This document shows, piece by piece, positions 17,849 to 28,759 of a stretch of 64,000 nucleotides of DNA. Each line of letters starts with the position of its first letter. Within the stretch, counting starts at the first letter, position 1. Source of the stretch: an uncultured Opitutales bacterium (lineage in GTDB: Bacteria > Verrucomicrobiota > Verrucomicrobiia > Opitutales > Coraliomargaritaceae); contig CALKBZ010000009.1 in the NCBI GenBank assembly GCA_937775295.1, positions 1 through 64,000 on the forward strand, in the 5' to 3' direction. The notes under the pieces were generated by a model. The model was not told where the DNA came from, ran no database searches, and saw only the letters and a list, made by a program, of their open reading frames with translations. Made by a program: the position numbers and the translations under genes.

Positions 17849-18174
17849 TCAGGCCGATTTTTCTTTCGGAATTGAGGTCGGTAAGAGGCACGCCGAAAGC
17901 TCGAGCGACAGCTCAAGAAACGCGCCGATAGTTTCGCAGGTAAAATCCTGGAACGCGTTGCGGCTCCTTTCATATAAAGCCAAGTGCTCGCTCGCCGGGT
18001 CTTCTTGCAGCAACGGAAGCCTGACCGGTGTCACTCCTTCATAGGAACGGAAGGGCTTGGGCTGATTGGCCCAATCTAGGTACCGGCGGACCTCGGATAG
18101 CGATGGCAATGATGCTTGGTCTGCTCGTGATAGAGCAGTGGCCCGGTGACGACGAAATTGATCTCAGTTATCAT
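17849..18174 (-). pseudogene. N-terminal relic of a SagB/nitroreductase-type oxidoreductase
   Basis: From ATG 18174 one frame reads LLYHEQTKHHCHRYPRSAG and then a stop. A one-base shift near 18080 continues LDWANQPKPFRSYEGVTPVR and LPLLQEDPASEHLALYERS, then CETIGAFLELSLELSA. This is the usual N-terminus of SagB-type (ThcOx-like) nitroreductase family proteins (YHxxTKHH...LDW..QP.PFR.YEG). The flavin-binding remainder is missing. It is a truncated, frameshifted remnant. Confidence 0.6.
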
Positions 18175-18279
18175 TCATTTGATCTAGGGACATAGTGCAG
18201 AAAGCAGCTCTGCTAGCCTATGTCTTCTTTTGTTCGGGAGCTCTCCTGAGTCTCCCGTGTTGTTTCATTGGAGGGAGGC

Positions 18280-19347
18280 TTATCGATGTTTTAACAGTGG
18301 AAGCTGATTAAGAAGGTCCTCACAATAGTCCCACTGATCCAGTGTCTCCTGCCATGCACTTGGGATTGCATGAACCCCTTTATAGGCACCCAATACCATT
18401 CCGATTGCAATGCTCCGTGACGCATTATCGCCACCCACCATTGCATTGGCTTGAAGCGCTTTTTTTAATCCGTCTTGTTGGTTTGCATACTTGAGAATAA
18501 AATAGACAGCCCCGGGAAGCGTCCCCTCAGTTGGGCTGGCTTTACCGACCTTGATCGGTTCAGAGCGGCCGACATCCCATAGTCTTGCCATGCTCGTGAG
18601 GGCGAGATCATCCGAGAACGGCTCTTTGGAAAGCGCCGAATTAGGATCAGCCTCCTCTTTACATTTCGTAATGGCTTGAGCCGCTTTTTGCTCAAAAAAG
18701 CCCCCCATCTGTATTGCTACGCTTTCAATCGCATCGAGGGGGGTAGCGCCATTGATAACACGGTGGGTCACGCGCGCAAAGAACTCTCCTCCGCCTAACG
18801 CATGGGCATCTTTGTGGGTGAACATTGTTTTTCTTGCCGCGTCCACCAATTCGTCTTCGGTTTCATAGTAGGCATGGGCAGCAACATGGCGGATAGCCAT
18901 CGCGTTCGAGATACCGCCAAGCTGTTCAATCGGGGTTCCTCTTTTGACTTGCGCATAGGTCTCTTGAGTCATGGTGCAAATCCATGAACCCCATCCATTC
19001 TCAAGACGTTTCATCCAATGCGGAATCATCGCGGCAACACTCAAAGGTCTTGCGGGGTCGGAGATAGCCGCCAAATGCTCTAAAACGAGGATATTGTAAT
19101 CACCGTAATCTGTGGTTCCCCCGGCCCTTTTACCCGGATGGTAATTGCGCTCACCCCATCCGATTCCATGAGTGTGTCCGCCCATCATTTCACCAGGGGA
19201 CATAAACTTATCCAGTGGACTATTGCCATAGGCCTTAAAAATCTTTGCGGCATCGTATTCATAGTGACTGCCAAGACAAAGGGCATCGCCGACAATGGCA
19301 GCGAAAAATGCCCCTTTGATTGCTTCTTCTTTTGGTAAGTTGTTCAT
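18280..19347 (-). CDS. ADP-ribosylglycohydrolase family protein
   Basis: A 355-residue protein of the DraG/ARH fold, which removes ADP-ribose from targets using two metal ions. IKGAFFAAIVGDALCLGSHY is the N-terminal family motif. The acidic metal-site region is GGTTDYGDYNILVLEHL, and MVGGDNASRSIAIGMVLGAY is the C-terminal motif (GGDNASR here instead of the common GGDTD). ATG 19347 is chosen because a strong AAGGAGG lies just upstream; an in-frame extension to 19404 lacks this. The substrate is unknown, and family members with modified metal motifs need not be active ADP-ribosyl hydrolases. Confidence 0.85.
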   Translation of the reverse strand: MNNLPKEEAIKGAFFAAIVGDALCLGSHYEYDAAKIFKAYGNSPLDKFMSPGEMMGGHTHGIGWGERNYHPGKRAGGTTDYGDYNILVLEHLAAISDPARPLSVAAMIPHWMKRLENGWGSWICTMTQETYAQVKRGTPIEQLGGISNAMAIRHVAAHAYYETEDELVDAARKTMFTHKDAHALGGGEFFARVTHRVINGATPLDAIESVAIQMGGFFEQKAAQAITKCKEEADPNSALSKEPFSDDLALTSMARLWDVGRSEPIKVGKASPTEGTLPGAVYFILKYANQQDGLKKALQANAMVGGDNASRSIAIGMVLGAYKGVHAIPSAWQETLDQWDYCEDLLNQLPLLKHR

Positions 19348-19559
19348 GATCTTTCCCTCCTTGTTGTGTGATTCTCCTCGGTTTCCTGCTACTGAAAGCC
19401 GCAACTGCTGCAGCCGCGGACATGGTAGCTTTGAAACAGCGCGCGCGGTGCCGCAGGATAAGCTTCGAGCACTTGCTGCATGGTGGATTGAGGTCCAATG
19501 CTCTTTTCTTGAGTATCTGTTTTTATTTGAGCTTGGGTGAATTGCTAGGATCTTGACTC

Positions 19560-19904
<345 letters not shown>

Positions 19905-19912
<8 letters not shown>

Positions 19913-20118
19913 GACGGCGTGCGGATCACCAGATGGAAATGATTCGTCATCACACAATACCCTTCCAGCACCCAACCACACTGCTCGCATGCCTCAAATA
20001 AACAGGACTCAAACACTAAATACGCCCCGTCATTGATAAACAAATCCTGACGGAGGTTCCTACGGTTGATCACGTAATACACTCCATCTGACTTCTCGAT
20101 GCCTAAACACCGTCTCAT
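19905..20118 (-). pseudogene. 5' fragment of a REP-associated tyrosine transposase (RAYT)
   Basis: MRRCLGIEKSDGVYYVINRR, FESCLFEACEQCGWVLEGYC and VMTNHFHLVIRTP are the N-terminal Y1-transposase motifs, including the His-hydrophobic-His metal site (HFH). The frame then runs straight into sufS sequence, where the tyrosine helix should follow. The REP-like sequence 20138-20190 lies upstream, as expected for a RAYT element. Confidence 0.85.
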
Positions 20119-20137
20119 TCAAAAAACATCCAGATCA

Positions 20138-20190
20138 ATGCGCGGCACGTCTATTATAAACACAACGACATGCCCCTTTTTGTCTTTTCA
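20138..20190. repeat. REP-like element upstream of the RAYT relic
   Basis: GCGCGGCACGTCTATTATAA and ACACAACGACATGCCCCTTT match the element at 16215-16293. Reverse-complemented, they match the core CATGTCGTTATGTTTATAAT of the copies near 48600 and 52100. Confidence 0.7.
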
Positions 20191-20237
20191 TAATTAGATT
20201 ACATTGACTTATCTCACTGTTATTTTCGAGATAAACC

Positions 20238-20861
20238 ATGCGCCAAGAAACCAGATTTTCCAGATTGTTATTGAGAGGGATCCTCTCATTCACAATACGG
20301 ATGCTTTTTTATATAAAAAAGACACTGCGCTATAGCAACTCGATTGATGTTAGCAGCCCTTGCGTAATCGCGGTGTTTCATGATGAAATGTTACCCGTTT
20401 TAGATTTCATGAAACACAGCAACGCAGTAATTCTTACATCAAAGAATCACGTCGGCTCTTCGCTTGCTAAAGTCCTGAGTTCCTGGGGATACAAAATTGT
20501 CTATGGCTCGTCTGGTTCAAGAGGCAAAACGGCCTTAGAAGAACTGATTCAAGAGATTAAGAAGGGAAAGATTGTTATTCTAACTCCAGATGGCTCTAGG
20601 GGACCTCGCCATAAAATGAAAGCTGGAGCGGTTATCTTGGCTAAAAAGACAAATGTTCCACTTTATCTCTTAAGCCCGAACTATAAGGGTATACGAATAA
20701 AGTTTTTGTGGGATAAATTTTTATATCCACTGCCCTTCGCCACGGTTAAATTCAGGTCTGTTAAAATCGAAATTAAGTCTGATTTAAATAGAGAAGAAAC
20801 AAATCAAAAAATAAATGAGGCAGAGAATCTATTAAAGAATCTAACAAATAATTGCACCTAA
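20238..20861 (+). CDS. DUF374 / lysophospholipid acyltransferase-like protein
   Basis: A 207-residue protein of the DUF374 family, a branch of the LPLAT acyltransferase superfamily. Recognisable parts are VIAVFHDEMLPVLDFM (catalytic HD-like pair), YGSSGSRGKTALEELIQEIK, VILTPDGSRGPRHKMKAGAV and LAKKTNVPLYLLSPN. The hydrophobic N-terminus (LLLRGILSFTIRMLFYI) may anchor it in the membrane, where it probably modifies lipid A or phospholipid precursors. It is clearly more AT-rich than its neighbours (lysine/isoleucine-rich with AAA/ATT codons), which suggests horizontal acquisition. REP/RAYT debris lies directly upstream. Confidence 0.85.
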   Translation: MRQETRFSRLLLRGILSFTIRMLFYIKKTLRYSNSIDVSSPCVIAVFHDEMLPVLDFMKHSNAVILTSKNHVGSSLAKVLSSWGYKIVYGSSGSRGKTALEELIQEIKKGKIVILTPDGSRGPRHKMKAGAVILAKKTNVPLYLLSPNYKGIRIKFLWDKFLYPLPFATVKFRSVKIEIKSDLNREETNQKINEAENLLKNLTNNCT

Positions 20862-21626
20862 TTTAATTTTAACTTCGCTTCAAGATTTAGCGGTATAAAG
20901 CAAGAATTACGGGATCATTTTCATAGGCAAATCCCAGAGCATCCAAGTGATTTATCGATTAGGATTGCCCCACAATACTGTCGTACTTTCCGACCGCTTT
21001 TTTAGGATTCGGCGGCGATGATTTATCAGTCCATAAATACATCACTCCTAGAACTGTTAGAGTACGGTAGAAGTAAAGCAGCGAGGGCGGGTCGCCCACA
21101 CGCCTATCCCGGTCAATTGCTCAACCCCCCATCAGGGACCCCTTGCCTCTCAGATGAAACAGTCTGTCGTTTCAATCGAGACTGCCCCACTAATCGACGA
21201 TGAACCTAAAAAAAAAGAGAAGACATAGACCAGGTCAATGAGCTACTAGTACTGCTCCAATCCACAGAACTCGGTTAGCCGCAATGAAGCACAAAATAAA
21301 CAGACCATGCAACCTACTCCGTGGCGTATCAGCTGGTCAGGCGGCCACAGTGTTTCAGCTAACTGCAGAGGATGCAGAATGAAGCGTACTTAGACTATCT
21401 CACCATTTGATAATGAATATGTATCCTTACCGAAATGTCACCTGTGACCGGTTCTTTCCGTGAACCCAATCGCTGTAATGCCGGTACCAGGCTCAGCATA
21501 GAAGACGAAGAATCTTTGTGCAGGTTTTTGCAGCACTCGAATTAAAGCGTGAGCTCATTTTTATCCACTCGCGCTACAGAGGCCTCAACTGCGCCAATGG
21601 CGCTAGTGCATATTTCTATCAGATGC
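20862..21626. other. Intergenic region without recognised gene
   Basis: About 760 bases with no convincing reading frame, RNA gene or terminator. It may hold decayed DNA. Confidence 0.5.
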
Positions 21627-22124
21627 TCATTTTCGATGCCGGTACAACAGCTGTTTAGGGATATGACAGAAGTCATCAGGGCATCGTGTTAGTCGATCCT
21701 GATGCGCAGCAGCGCTTTTTACGTAGTTTGTTAAAGGCATCACTTCGACCACCACCCGCGATACATCTACCCTTGAAAATATCCACTCTTTTGCCCTGCG
21801 AAGGTGGGATCGATCCTTACTATACACTCCAGTCCGGTACTTCGCTCCCACATCGGGGCCCTGTTGATTCAGGCTGTAAGGATCAATAATTTCAAACAAA
21901 GCCTCGATTAATTGCTCAACCGACACCTGCTCTGGATCGAACCAGGTGCGTACACATTCGGCATAGCCATCGTAGTCGCCGTGCCTCTGATGGGTCGCGC
22001 CGTTGGCTCGACCTGCTTCGGTTGACACTACCCCCGGTACATATCGAAGAAACTCTTGGACACCCCATAAGCAACCGCCAGCAAAATAAAGCTCTTCAGT
22101 GTTTGGTGTCATAGGAGCAGGCAA
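21627..22124 (-). CDS. msrA: Peptide-methionine (S)-S-oxide reductase
   Basis: A 165-residue MsrA that repairs methionine-S-sulfoxide in proteins. The catalytic cysteine lies in YFAGGCLWGVQEFLR (Cys18; Leu replaces the usual Phe of GCFWG). The family signature GDYDGYAECVRTWFDPEQVS, DPYSLNQQGPDVGAKYRTGV and the C-terminal AAAHQDRLTRCPDDFCHIPK are all present. It is short, like single-domain MsrA proteins, and cytosolic. It is not linked to an msrB gene here and seems to be a single-gene unit. Confidence 0.92.
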   Translation of the reverse strand: MPAPMTPNTEELYFAGGCLWGVQEFLRYVPGVVSTEAGRANGATHQRHGDYDGYAECVRTWFDPEQVSVEQLIEALFEIIDPYSLNQQGPDVGAKYRTGVYSKDRSHLRRAKEWIFSRVDVSRVVVEVMPLTNYVKSAAAHQDRLTRCPDDFCHIPKQLLYRHRK

Positions 22125-22296
22125 TTGTTATCTCTTGGTTTGTAAAGCCTCGGGCCGTGGCACAGGTCACTTACACTCGAATAGGATAAAGTGTGATACT
22201 TAGTTTAAACAAACTGTTCGATCTAGTCACTGCAGTCAATCCAGCGATGATGCCTTCACTGCCGAATTAACATCAGAAGTTTTTGAATGAAAGTCA

Positions 22297-23148
22297 CTAC
22301 TCGCGCGCGCCAACTGAACTAGGTGCGCAGCCCATGATCTTACGAAACACTCGTGAGAAATGCAGCGGATCTTCGTAACCGAGCTCACGCCCGACCGCGC
22401 CGACTCGAAGGTGGCCGTCGCGGAGTAACAGCCACGCGGCGCTCATCTTACGGTGCAAGAGTACTTGATACGGCGACTCGCCATGATATTTTTTAAAGAT
22501 CCGACAGAGATATTCGCTGCTATAGCCAGACCGTTGGGCCAGATCCGATAGCGCCTGCAGGCTCTTATATTCACGCAGTAAAATCTCCATCGCTAAATCA
22601 TAAACCACCCGCGAAGCTGATTTCTCGCCACTAGACGAGCCTTGGTGCCGGGCAATCAGAGCCAATAAAACCGCTTCCAGCCCATCCACTATTTGCCCAG
22701 TCTGCGCATCACTGTGCTGACCTTCGTCGACGATCTTATCCAACACCCCAACTAGCGACGCGACATCACCGAGCTGCAATACCCCCCCCGGCCGAAGCCC
22801 AATGGCATGCCATGGCTCTGGGAATGCCGCTCCGCCTCTCACAAAAAAATACTTACGAAAGGGTCGCTCCGCCTCATTGCCGAAATGCTGCTCCACTTCC
22901 GGGCCATGCGTGAATACAGAGCCATGCCGCAAACGCCGCATCTGCCGACCTTCTCGAAAAAAACCATAACCGCCGACGATTACCTCCAACGTCCAAAACG
23001 GAAAGTCACTTCGTTCAATAAAGTAATCCGGCGTACACTCTTCATACCCTGCCATAAAAACCTGACCAACTGTGTCCGCTGCCCTTGAGAAGTTTGCATA
23101 ACGACCTTGCCGAACCAAAGGGGACAACTCTAAAGGGAATGTTTTCAT
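22297..23148 (-). CDS. AraC-family transcriptional regulator of the fucose locus
   Basis: A 283-residue regulator. The N-terminal cupin-like sensor spans about residues 1-160 (FWTLEVIVGGYGFFREGRQM, HGSVFTHGPEVEQHFG). The C-terminal AraC domain has two helix-turn-helix units: LQALSDLAQRSGYSSEYLCR IFKKYHGESP (given in two parts) and VGAVGRELGYEDPLHFSRVF with RKIMGCAPS. It is transcribed divergently from fucI with 93 bases between starts, so it most likely controls fucI-fucU in response to L-fucose or a derivative. The ligand is inferred from context only. Confidence 0.9.
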   Translation of the reverse strand: MKTFPLELSPLVRQGRYANFSRAADTVGQVFMAGYEECTPDYFIERSDFPFWTLEVIVGGYGFFREGRQMRRLRHGSVFTHGPEVEQHFGNEAERPFRKYFFVRGGAAFPEPWHAIGLRPGGVLQLGDVASLVGVLDKIVDEGQHSDAQTGQIVDGLEAVLLALIARHQGSSSGEKSASRVVYDLAMEILLREYKSLQALSDLAQRSGYSSEYLCRIFKKYHGESPYQVLLHRKMSAAWLLLRDGHLRVGAVGRELGYEDPLHFSRVFRKIMGCAPSSVGARE

Positions 23149-23152
23149 ACGA

Positions 23153-23200
23153 ATTTCCTGCCAATAAACCGTTCAATAATATCCATATCGAGTCAGGAAT
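23153..23200. promoter_or_regulatory. Inverted repeat in the regulator-fucI intergenic region
   Basis: ATTTCCTG near 23153 and CAGGAATA near 23192 form a spaced inverted repeat between the divergent starts. It is a candidate site for the AraC-type regulator. No experimental or comparative support is available. Confidence 0.25.
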
Positions 23201-23241
23201 ATCTCTAACAAGCAAGCGCGATATAAGCTACTATAGAGCTT

Positions 23242-25026
23242 ATGAATAATTATCCTTTTACTTTTCCCAAAATCGGCATTCGCCCAACGATTGATGGTCG
23301 CCTCGGTGGCGTGCGTGAGTCGCTCGACGAGATCACCATGAATATGGCTAAGCGCGTGGCAGCTCTGTACAGCAAGGAGCTTCGCAATCCAGATGGCAGT
23401 CCTGTCGAGTGCGTAATCGCTGATAGCAACATTGGCGGGGTGCGCGAAGCGGCGGCGTGCGAAGCAAAATTCCAACGCGAAGGCGTCGGCCTGAGCCTGA
23501 CTGTAACACCTTGCTGGTGCTATGGTTCTGAGACGATGGACATGGATCCGCATCGCCCGAAAGCGATCTGGGGCTTTAACGGCACCGAGCGCCCTGGCGC
23601 AGTTTACCTCGCAGCGGCACTCTCTGGCCATACACAGAAGGGCATTCCTGCCTTCGGCATTTACGGTAAAGATGTGCAAGAGGCGGGCGACGAAACAATG
23701 CCCGAAGACGTTGTTGAAAAACTCCTCAACTTCGCACGCGCGGGACTCGCAGTCGGCTTCATGCGCGGCAAATCCTATCTCTCCATGGGTGGCACTTCGA
23801 TGGGTATCGCTGGCTCGGTCGTCGACTCGTCATTCTGGGAACGGACACTTGGCATGCGTGTCGAAACGATCGACATGACCGAGTTTGTTGGCCGCATGCG
23901 CAACGGAATCTACGACCAAGCTGAATTTGAGAAGGCCCTCGCATGGGTCAAAGACAACTGCCCAGAAGGCAAAGATTATAACAGCCCTGACACCCAGCGT
24001 AGCCGTGAGCAGCTCGACTCCGAGTGGAGCGATTCGGTCAAAATGGCACTCATCGCTCGCGACTTGATGGTCGGCAATGACGAACTGGCAAAAGTCGGCT
24101 ACGGCGAACAAGCGCAGGGTCACAATGCCATCGCCGCTGGCTTCCAAGGCCAGCGCCAATGGACCGATTACTTCCCGAATGGTGACTTCATGGAAGCGAT
24201 CCTCAACACCTCCTTTGATTGGAACGGTAAACGCCCGCCCTATATTCTTGCCACCGAGAACGACGCGCTCAACGGCGCGGGTATGCTCTTCGGTCAACTC
24301 TTGACTAACAGCGCACAGATTTTCGCTGACCTGCGCACCTACTGGAGCCCAGACGCAGTGGCGCGTGTCGCAGACGGCTACAAGCTGGAAGGCCACGCAG
24401 CGGACGGCCTGCTCCACCTGATCAACTCTGGTCCTGCGGCCCTCGATGGCACCGGCGACCAGTCAGATGCCGATGGCAATCCAACGATGAAGCCCTTCTG
24501 GGAAATCACCGACGAGGAAGCTGATGCCAGTCTCAAGAACACCACTTGGCACCCTGCCATTACGGAATACTTTCCAGGCGGCGGCATGAGCACACGCTTC
24601 AAGACCAAGTGTGGCATGAAGGCGACCATGATTCGCCTCAACCTCGCAGCTGGCCTGGGCCCTTGCCTACAAATAGCGGAAGGTTGGACAGTCGAGCTGC
24701 CTGAAAATGTGCACGACGCACTGGATGAGCGCACCAACCCAAGCTGGCCGACCACTTGGTTCGCACCGCGCCTCACAGGCAAGGGCGCATTCAGCTCGAC
24801 TTATGAAGTAATGAACAACTGGGGTGCCAATCACTGTGTGATGACTGCCGGCCACGTCGGGGACCTCTACATCACGCTCGCGGCGATGCTACGTATCCCA
24901 GTCTACATGCACAATGTAGATGAAGCGCGCGTGTTCCGTCCGAGCGCGTGGCGCGCGTTTGGCACCGCCGATTTGGAGGGCGCCGACTTCCGCGCCTGTG
25001 AGTCGTACGGCCCACTTTACAAATAA
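23242..25026 (+). CDS. fucI: L-fucose isomerase
   Basis: A 594-residue ketol isomerase converting L-fucose to L-fuculose, the first step of cytoplasmic fucose breakdown. The metal and catalytic residues are recognisable: Glu in [20 protein letters not shown] (about 339), Asp in [13 protein letters not shown] (about 363) and His in [15 protein letters not shown] (about 531). The N-terminal domain ([20 protein letters not shown]) and middle domain ([19 protein letters not shown]) are typical. The length equals that of E. coli FucI. It is followed by a terminator and then fucU, with an AraC regulator facing away. A marine verrucomicrobium would obtain fucose from fucoidan or mucins (inference). 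Confidence 0.96.
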   Translation: MNNYPFTFPKIGIRPTIDGRLGGVRESLDEITMNMAKRVAALYSKELRNPDGSPVECVIADSNIGGVREAAACEAKFQREGVGLSLTVTPCWCYGSETMDMDPHRPKAIWGFNGTERPGAVYLAAALSGHTQKGIPAFGIYGKDVQEAGDETMPEDVVEKLLNFARAGLAVGFMRGKSYLSMGGTSMGIAGSVVDSSFWERTLGMRVETIDMTEFVGRMRNGIYDQAEFEKALAWVKDNCPEGKDYNSPDTQRSREQLDSEWSDSVKMALIARDLMVGNDELAKVGYGEQAQGHNAIAAGFQGQRQWTDYFPNGDFMEAILNTSFDWNGKRPPYILATENDALNGAGMLFGQLLTNSAQIFADLRTYWSPDAVARVADGYKLEGHAADGLLHLINSGPAALDGTGDQSDADGNPTMKPFWEITDEEADASLKNTTWHPAITEYFPGGGMSTRFKTKCGMKATMIRLNLAAGLGPCLQIAEGWTVELPENVHDALDERTNPSWPTTWFAPRLTGKGAFSSTYEVMNNWGANHCVMTAGHVGDLYITLAAMLRIPVYMHNVDEARVFRPSAWRAFGTADLEGADFRACESYGPLYK

Positions 25027-25040
25027 GCGTTTTAAGCCAG

Positions 25041-25074
25041 CTCCCGTGTTGCTAAATCAGCACGGGAGTTTTTT
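25041..25074 (+). terminator. Intrinsic terminator between fucI and fucU
   Basis: CTCCCGTG at 25041-25048 pairs with CACGGGAG at 25061-25068 and is followed by TTTTTT. It lies 15 bases after the fucI stop. It should uncouple fucU from fucI, or give fucU lower expression by read-through. Confidence 0.9.
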
Positions 25075-25092
25075 GTGTCTAGAATTACTCTG

Positions 25093-25148
25093 CCTAGGTC
25101 TCTCTTCCTAAGTCTCCGCTTTTACAGGTCTCCCCTTTCAAGTCTCCC
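25093..25148. repeat. Four imperfect tandem repeats of ARGTCTCC before fucU
   Basis: TAGGTCTCTCTTCC, TAAGTCTCCGCTTT, CAGGTCTCCCCTTT and CAAGTCTCCCTTCC occur in a row at a spacing of about 14-17 bases. The last ends a few bases before the fucU ATG. They could be a regulatory or slippage-prone tract. Confidence 0.6.
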
Positions 25149-25160
25149 TTCCCTCTCAGT

Positions 25161-25616
25161 ATGCTTAAAGGAATCTCACCACTCATCTCACCTGAACTAC
25201 TCGCCACACTGGCAACCATGGGCCACGGCGACGAAATCATTCTAGCCGATGCACACTTCCCGGCGGATTCCTTCAACGACAACGTCATCCGCGCGGATGG
25301 CCTAAAGATCCCTGCGCTGCTCGAAGCGATCCTACCGCTGCTGGAGCTCGACGCCTATGTGCCCGATCCACTGGTGATGATGGCAGCCGTTGAAGGCGAT
25401 ACGCTCGACCCGACCGTTGAGAGCACCTACCGCGCAGCGATCGACAAACACGCCGCGGGGGCCCCCGCGATCGCACGCATCGATCGTTTCGAATTCTACG
25501 ACCGCGCCGAAGCTGCCTTCGCTGTAGTAATGACCAGTGAAACCGCCAAATACGGCAATATCCTGCTCAAGAAAGGCGTTACGCCGATTATCGAATCGGT
25601 CGAGGGTCGAAGGTGA
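25161..25616 (+). CDS. fucU: L-fucose mutarotase
   Basis: A 151-residue member of the RbsD/FucU family, which interconverts the alpha and beta anomers of L-fucose so that the isomerase receives its preferred form. [33 protein letters not shown] (two parts) carries the conserved catalytic histidines. [20 protein letters not shown] and [12 protein letters not shown] are the C-terminal family motifs. It lies 134 bases after fucI in the same direction but behind a terminator. The start at 25161 gives the normal family length. Confidence 0.94.
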   Translation: MLKGISPLISPELLATLATMGHGDEIILADAHFPADSFNDNVIRADGLKIPALLEAILPLLELDAYVPDPLVMMAAVEGDTLDPTVESTYRAAIDKHAAGAPAIARIDRFEFYDRAEAAFAVVMTSETAKYGNILLKKGVTPIIESVEGRR

Positions 25617-25690
25617 ATTCAACTGTGTAATAAAATACCATTGATTACTGGAAGCTCACTTCGCTAACATATGACCTAATTCAACTACCG

Positions 25691-25969
25691 ATGCCCAAAA
25701 ACTGCAACACACAGAATGCCCATTTAGAAAATTTGTTCTTAATGGTCGGTGCCATCGAATCGTACTCAGCCAAGACAGCTGACCGCGATACACCACATCC
25801 GTTCTCGACGCTAGGACAGCACGAATTAGCCGAGACGGTTGCCCACCAATAGTCTGAAAGCAATTTCTTAGGACTCACCCTGATTCTGGTCATTGCCAGT
25901 GTCAGCATCCTACTCATAAGTCTTCTCCGCCGCGTAAAAAAACGCAAATCCGGTAGATCCTATTTATAA
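25691..25969 (+). pseudogene. Possible small membrane-anchored protein with one in-frame TAG
   Basis: From ATG 25691 a frame of 53 codons reads NTQNAHLENLFLMVGAIESY and ends at TAG 25850. The same frame continues without a stop to TAA 25967. That part encodes a single hydrophobic helix (LGLTLILVIASVSILLISLL) and a basic tail (RRVKKRKSGRSYL), as in tail-anchored or sorting-signal proteins. The family is not recognised. It may be a decayed gene or chance. Confidence 0.3.
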
Positions 25970-26003
25970 AAACGGAAGTGATCCCAAAGCTGGCGGTCGC
26001 GAA

Positions 26004-26581
26004 CTATTTCAAGCCGCTAATCGCGCCGCCCTGCTGCATCGCTTTGATTTCGTTACGAATGTACCGCTCTGCGACATCCTTCGCCTTCTTCTTCTGCGCC
26101 TCCAAATTGACCCGATCCCACCAGACCGCATCGATTTGACCATGCACATAGAGCGCACTCTCCATGCGAGCAATGAATGTCGTATCCCACTCGCCACCGC
26201 CGAGTAAATTGTTAAACAAAGAGTTTTACTTCTGATTCGAATTGGTCTGCTCCTAGTTGACCCGTCGTCGCCTGAGCAAAAAGAACGGCTAAGTTCGGCT
26301 CACATCCAGAAATCGAGCAATAATCTGCGCATTCAAAGACGAAAACTGTGGTAAAACTGCAAACGAGGGGACTGCATTGACTCCTTGTTTCTTTAATTTT
26401 TCGACCATTTTTTTTGAAACATCACCCGCAACTCAGGGTTGTATAAGCGTATCGCCACAAATACCTCATATTGCACTTCGCCCACCCATTTCGGATCAGA
26501 TCCACCGTTGATCGATGTTAATGAAGTACTGTTGCAAGCAACCAGCAGCAGAATCGCCAGAAGGCAGAATGGAGATCGCAT
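26004..26581 (-). pseudogene. Lipoprotein gene broken by frameshifts
   Basis: ATG 26581 starts a lipoprotein signal (SPFCLLAILLLVAC, lipobox cysteine near residue 16). KWVGEVQYEVFVAIRLYNPE follows in the first frame. A second frame (26400 to about 26290) continues EKLKKQGVNAVPSFAVLPQF. A third frame (26219-26004) gives EWDTTFIARMESALYVHGQI and AERYIRNEIKAMQQGGAISG. The order and spacing fit one roughly 190-residue outer-membrane lipoprotein with two or more indels. The function is unknown. Confidence 0.6.
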
Positions 26582-26637
26582 AGTGCGCTTGACCAAACGA
26601 GTGCGCCGCGACCGCGCCATACTAAGGCAGCAAATTG

Positions 26638-28443
<1,806 letters not shown>

Positions 28444-28759
28444 ATTAACAACGTATCTGAATTCATAGGTATGATAAGCAAAAAACCACCATAACTATCA
28501 CACTTGTTCCGACGATATATGACGCGCGCACGTGCTGACCGACCCCACACTTTCTTGCTGCTAAAAAACGCGACTCGCAGCAAACACACTCACTTATAAA
28601 TATATTCCGATTAATTTGGGTGAATTCCTCTAAAAAATAACCACAAAAACAACAAACCGACACTTCACACTTGATCCACGCCCATCTGTCTTCATCTCTG
28701 AATCGATGAATTGATTCAATCCCAACTCTTCGACAGACTCCACTTTCAGCTTTCCAGAC
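28444..28759. other. Divergent promoter region between pckG and the parC-like gene
   Basis: AT-rich, non-coding. It should contain the promoters of both genes, but no clear -35/-10 pairs or riboswitch stand out. Confidence 0.4.

Noticed and set aside
23830-24417. A 195-codon minus-strand frame inside fucI
   Set aside because: It lies fully inside conserved fucI catalytic sequence and has no family similarity.
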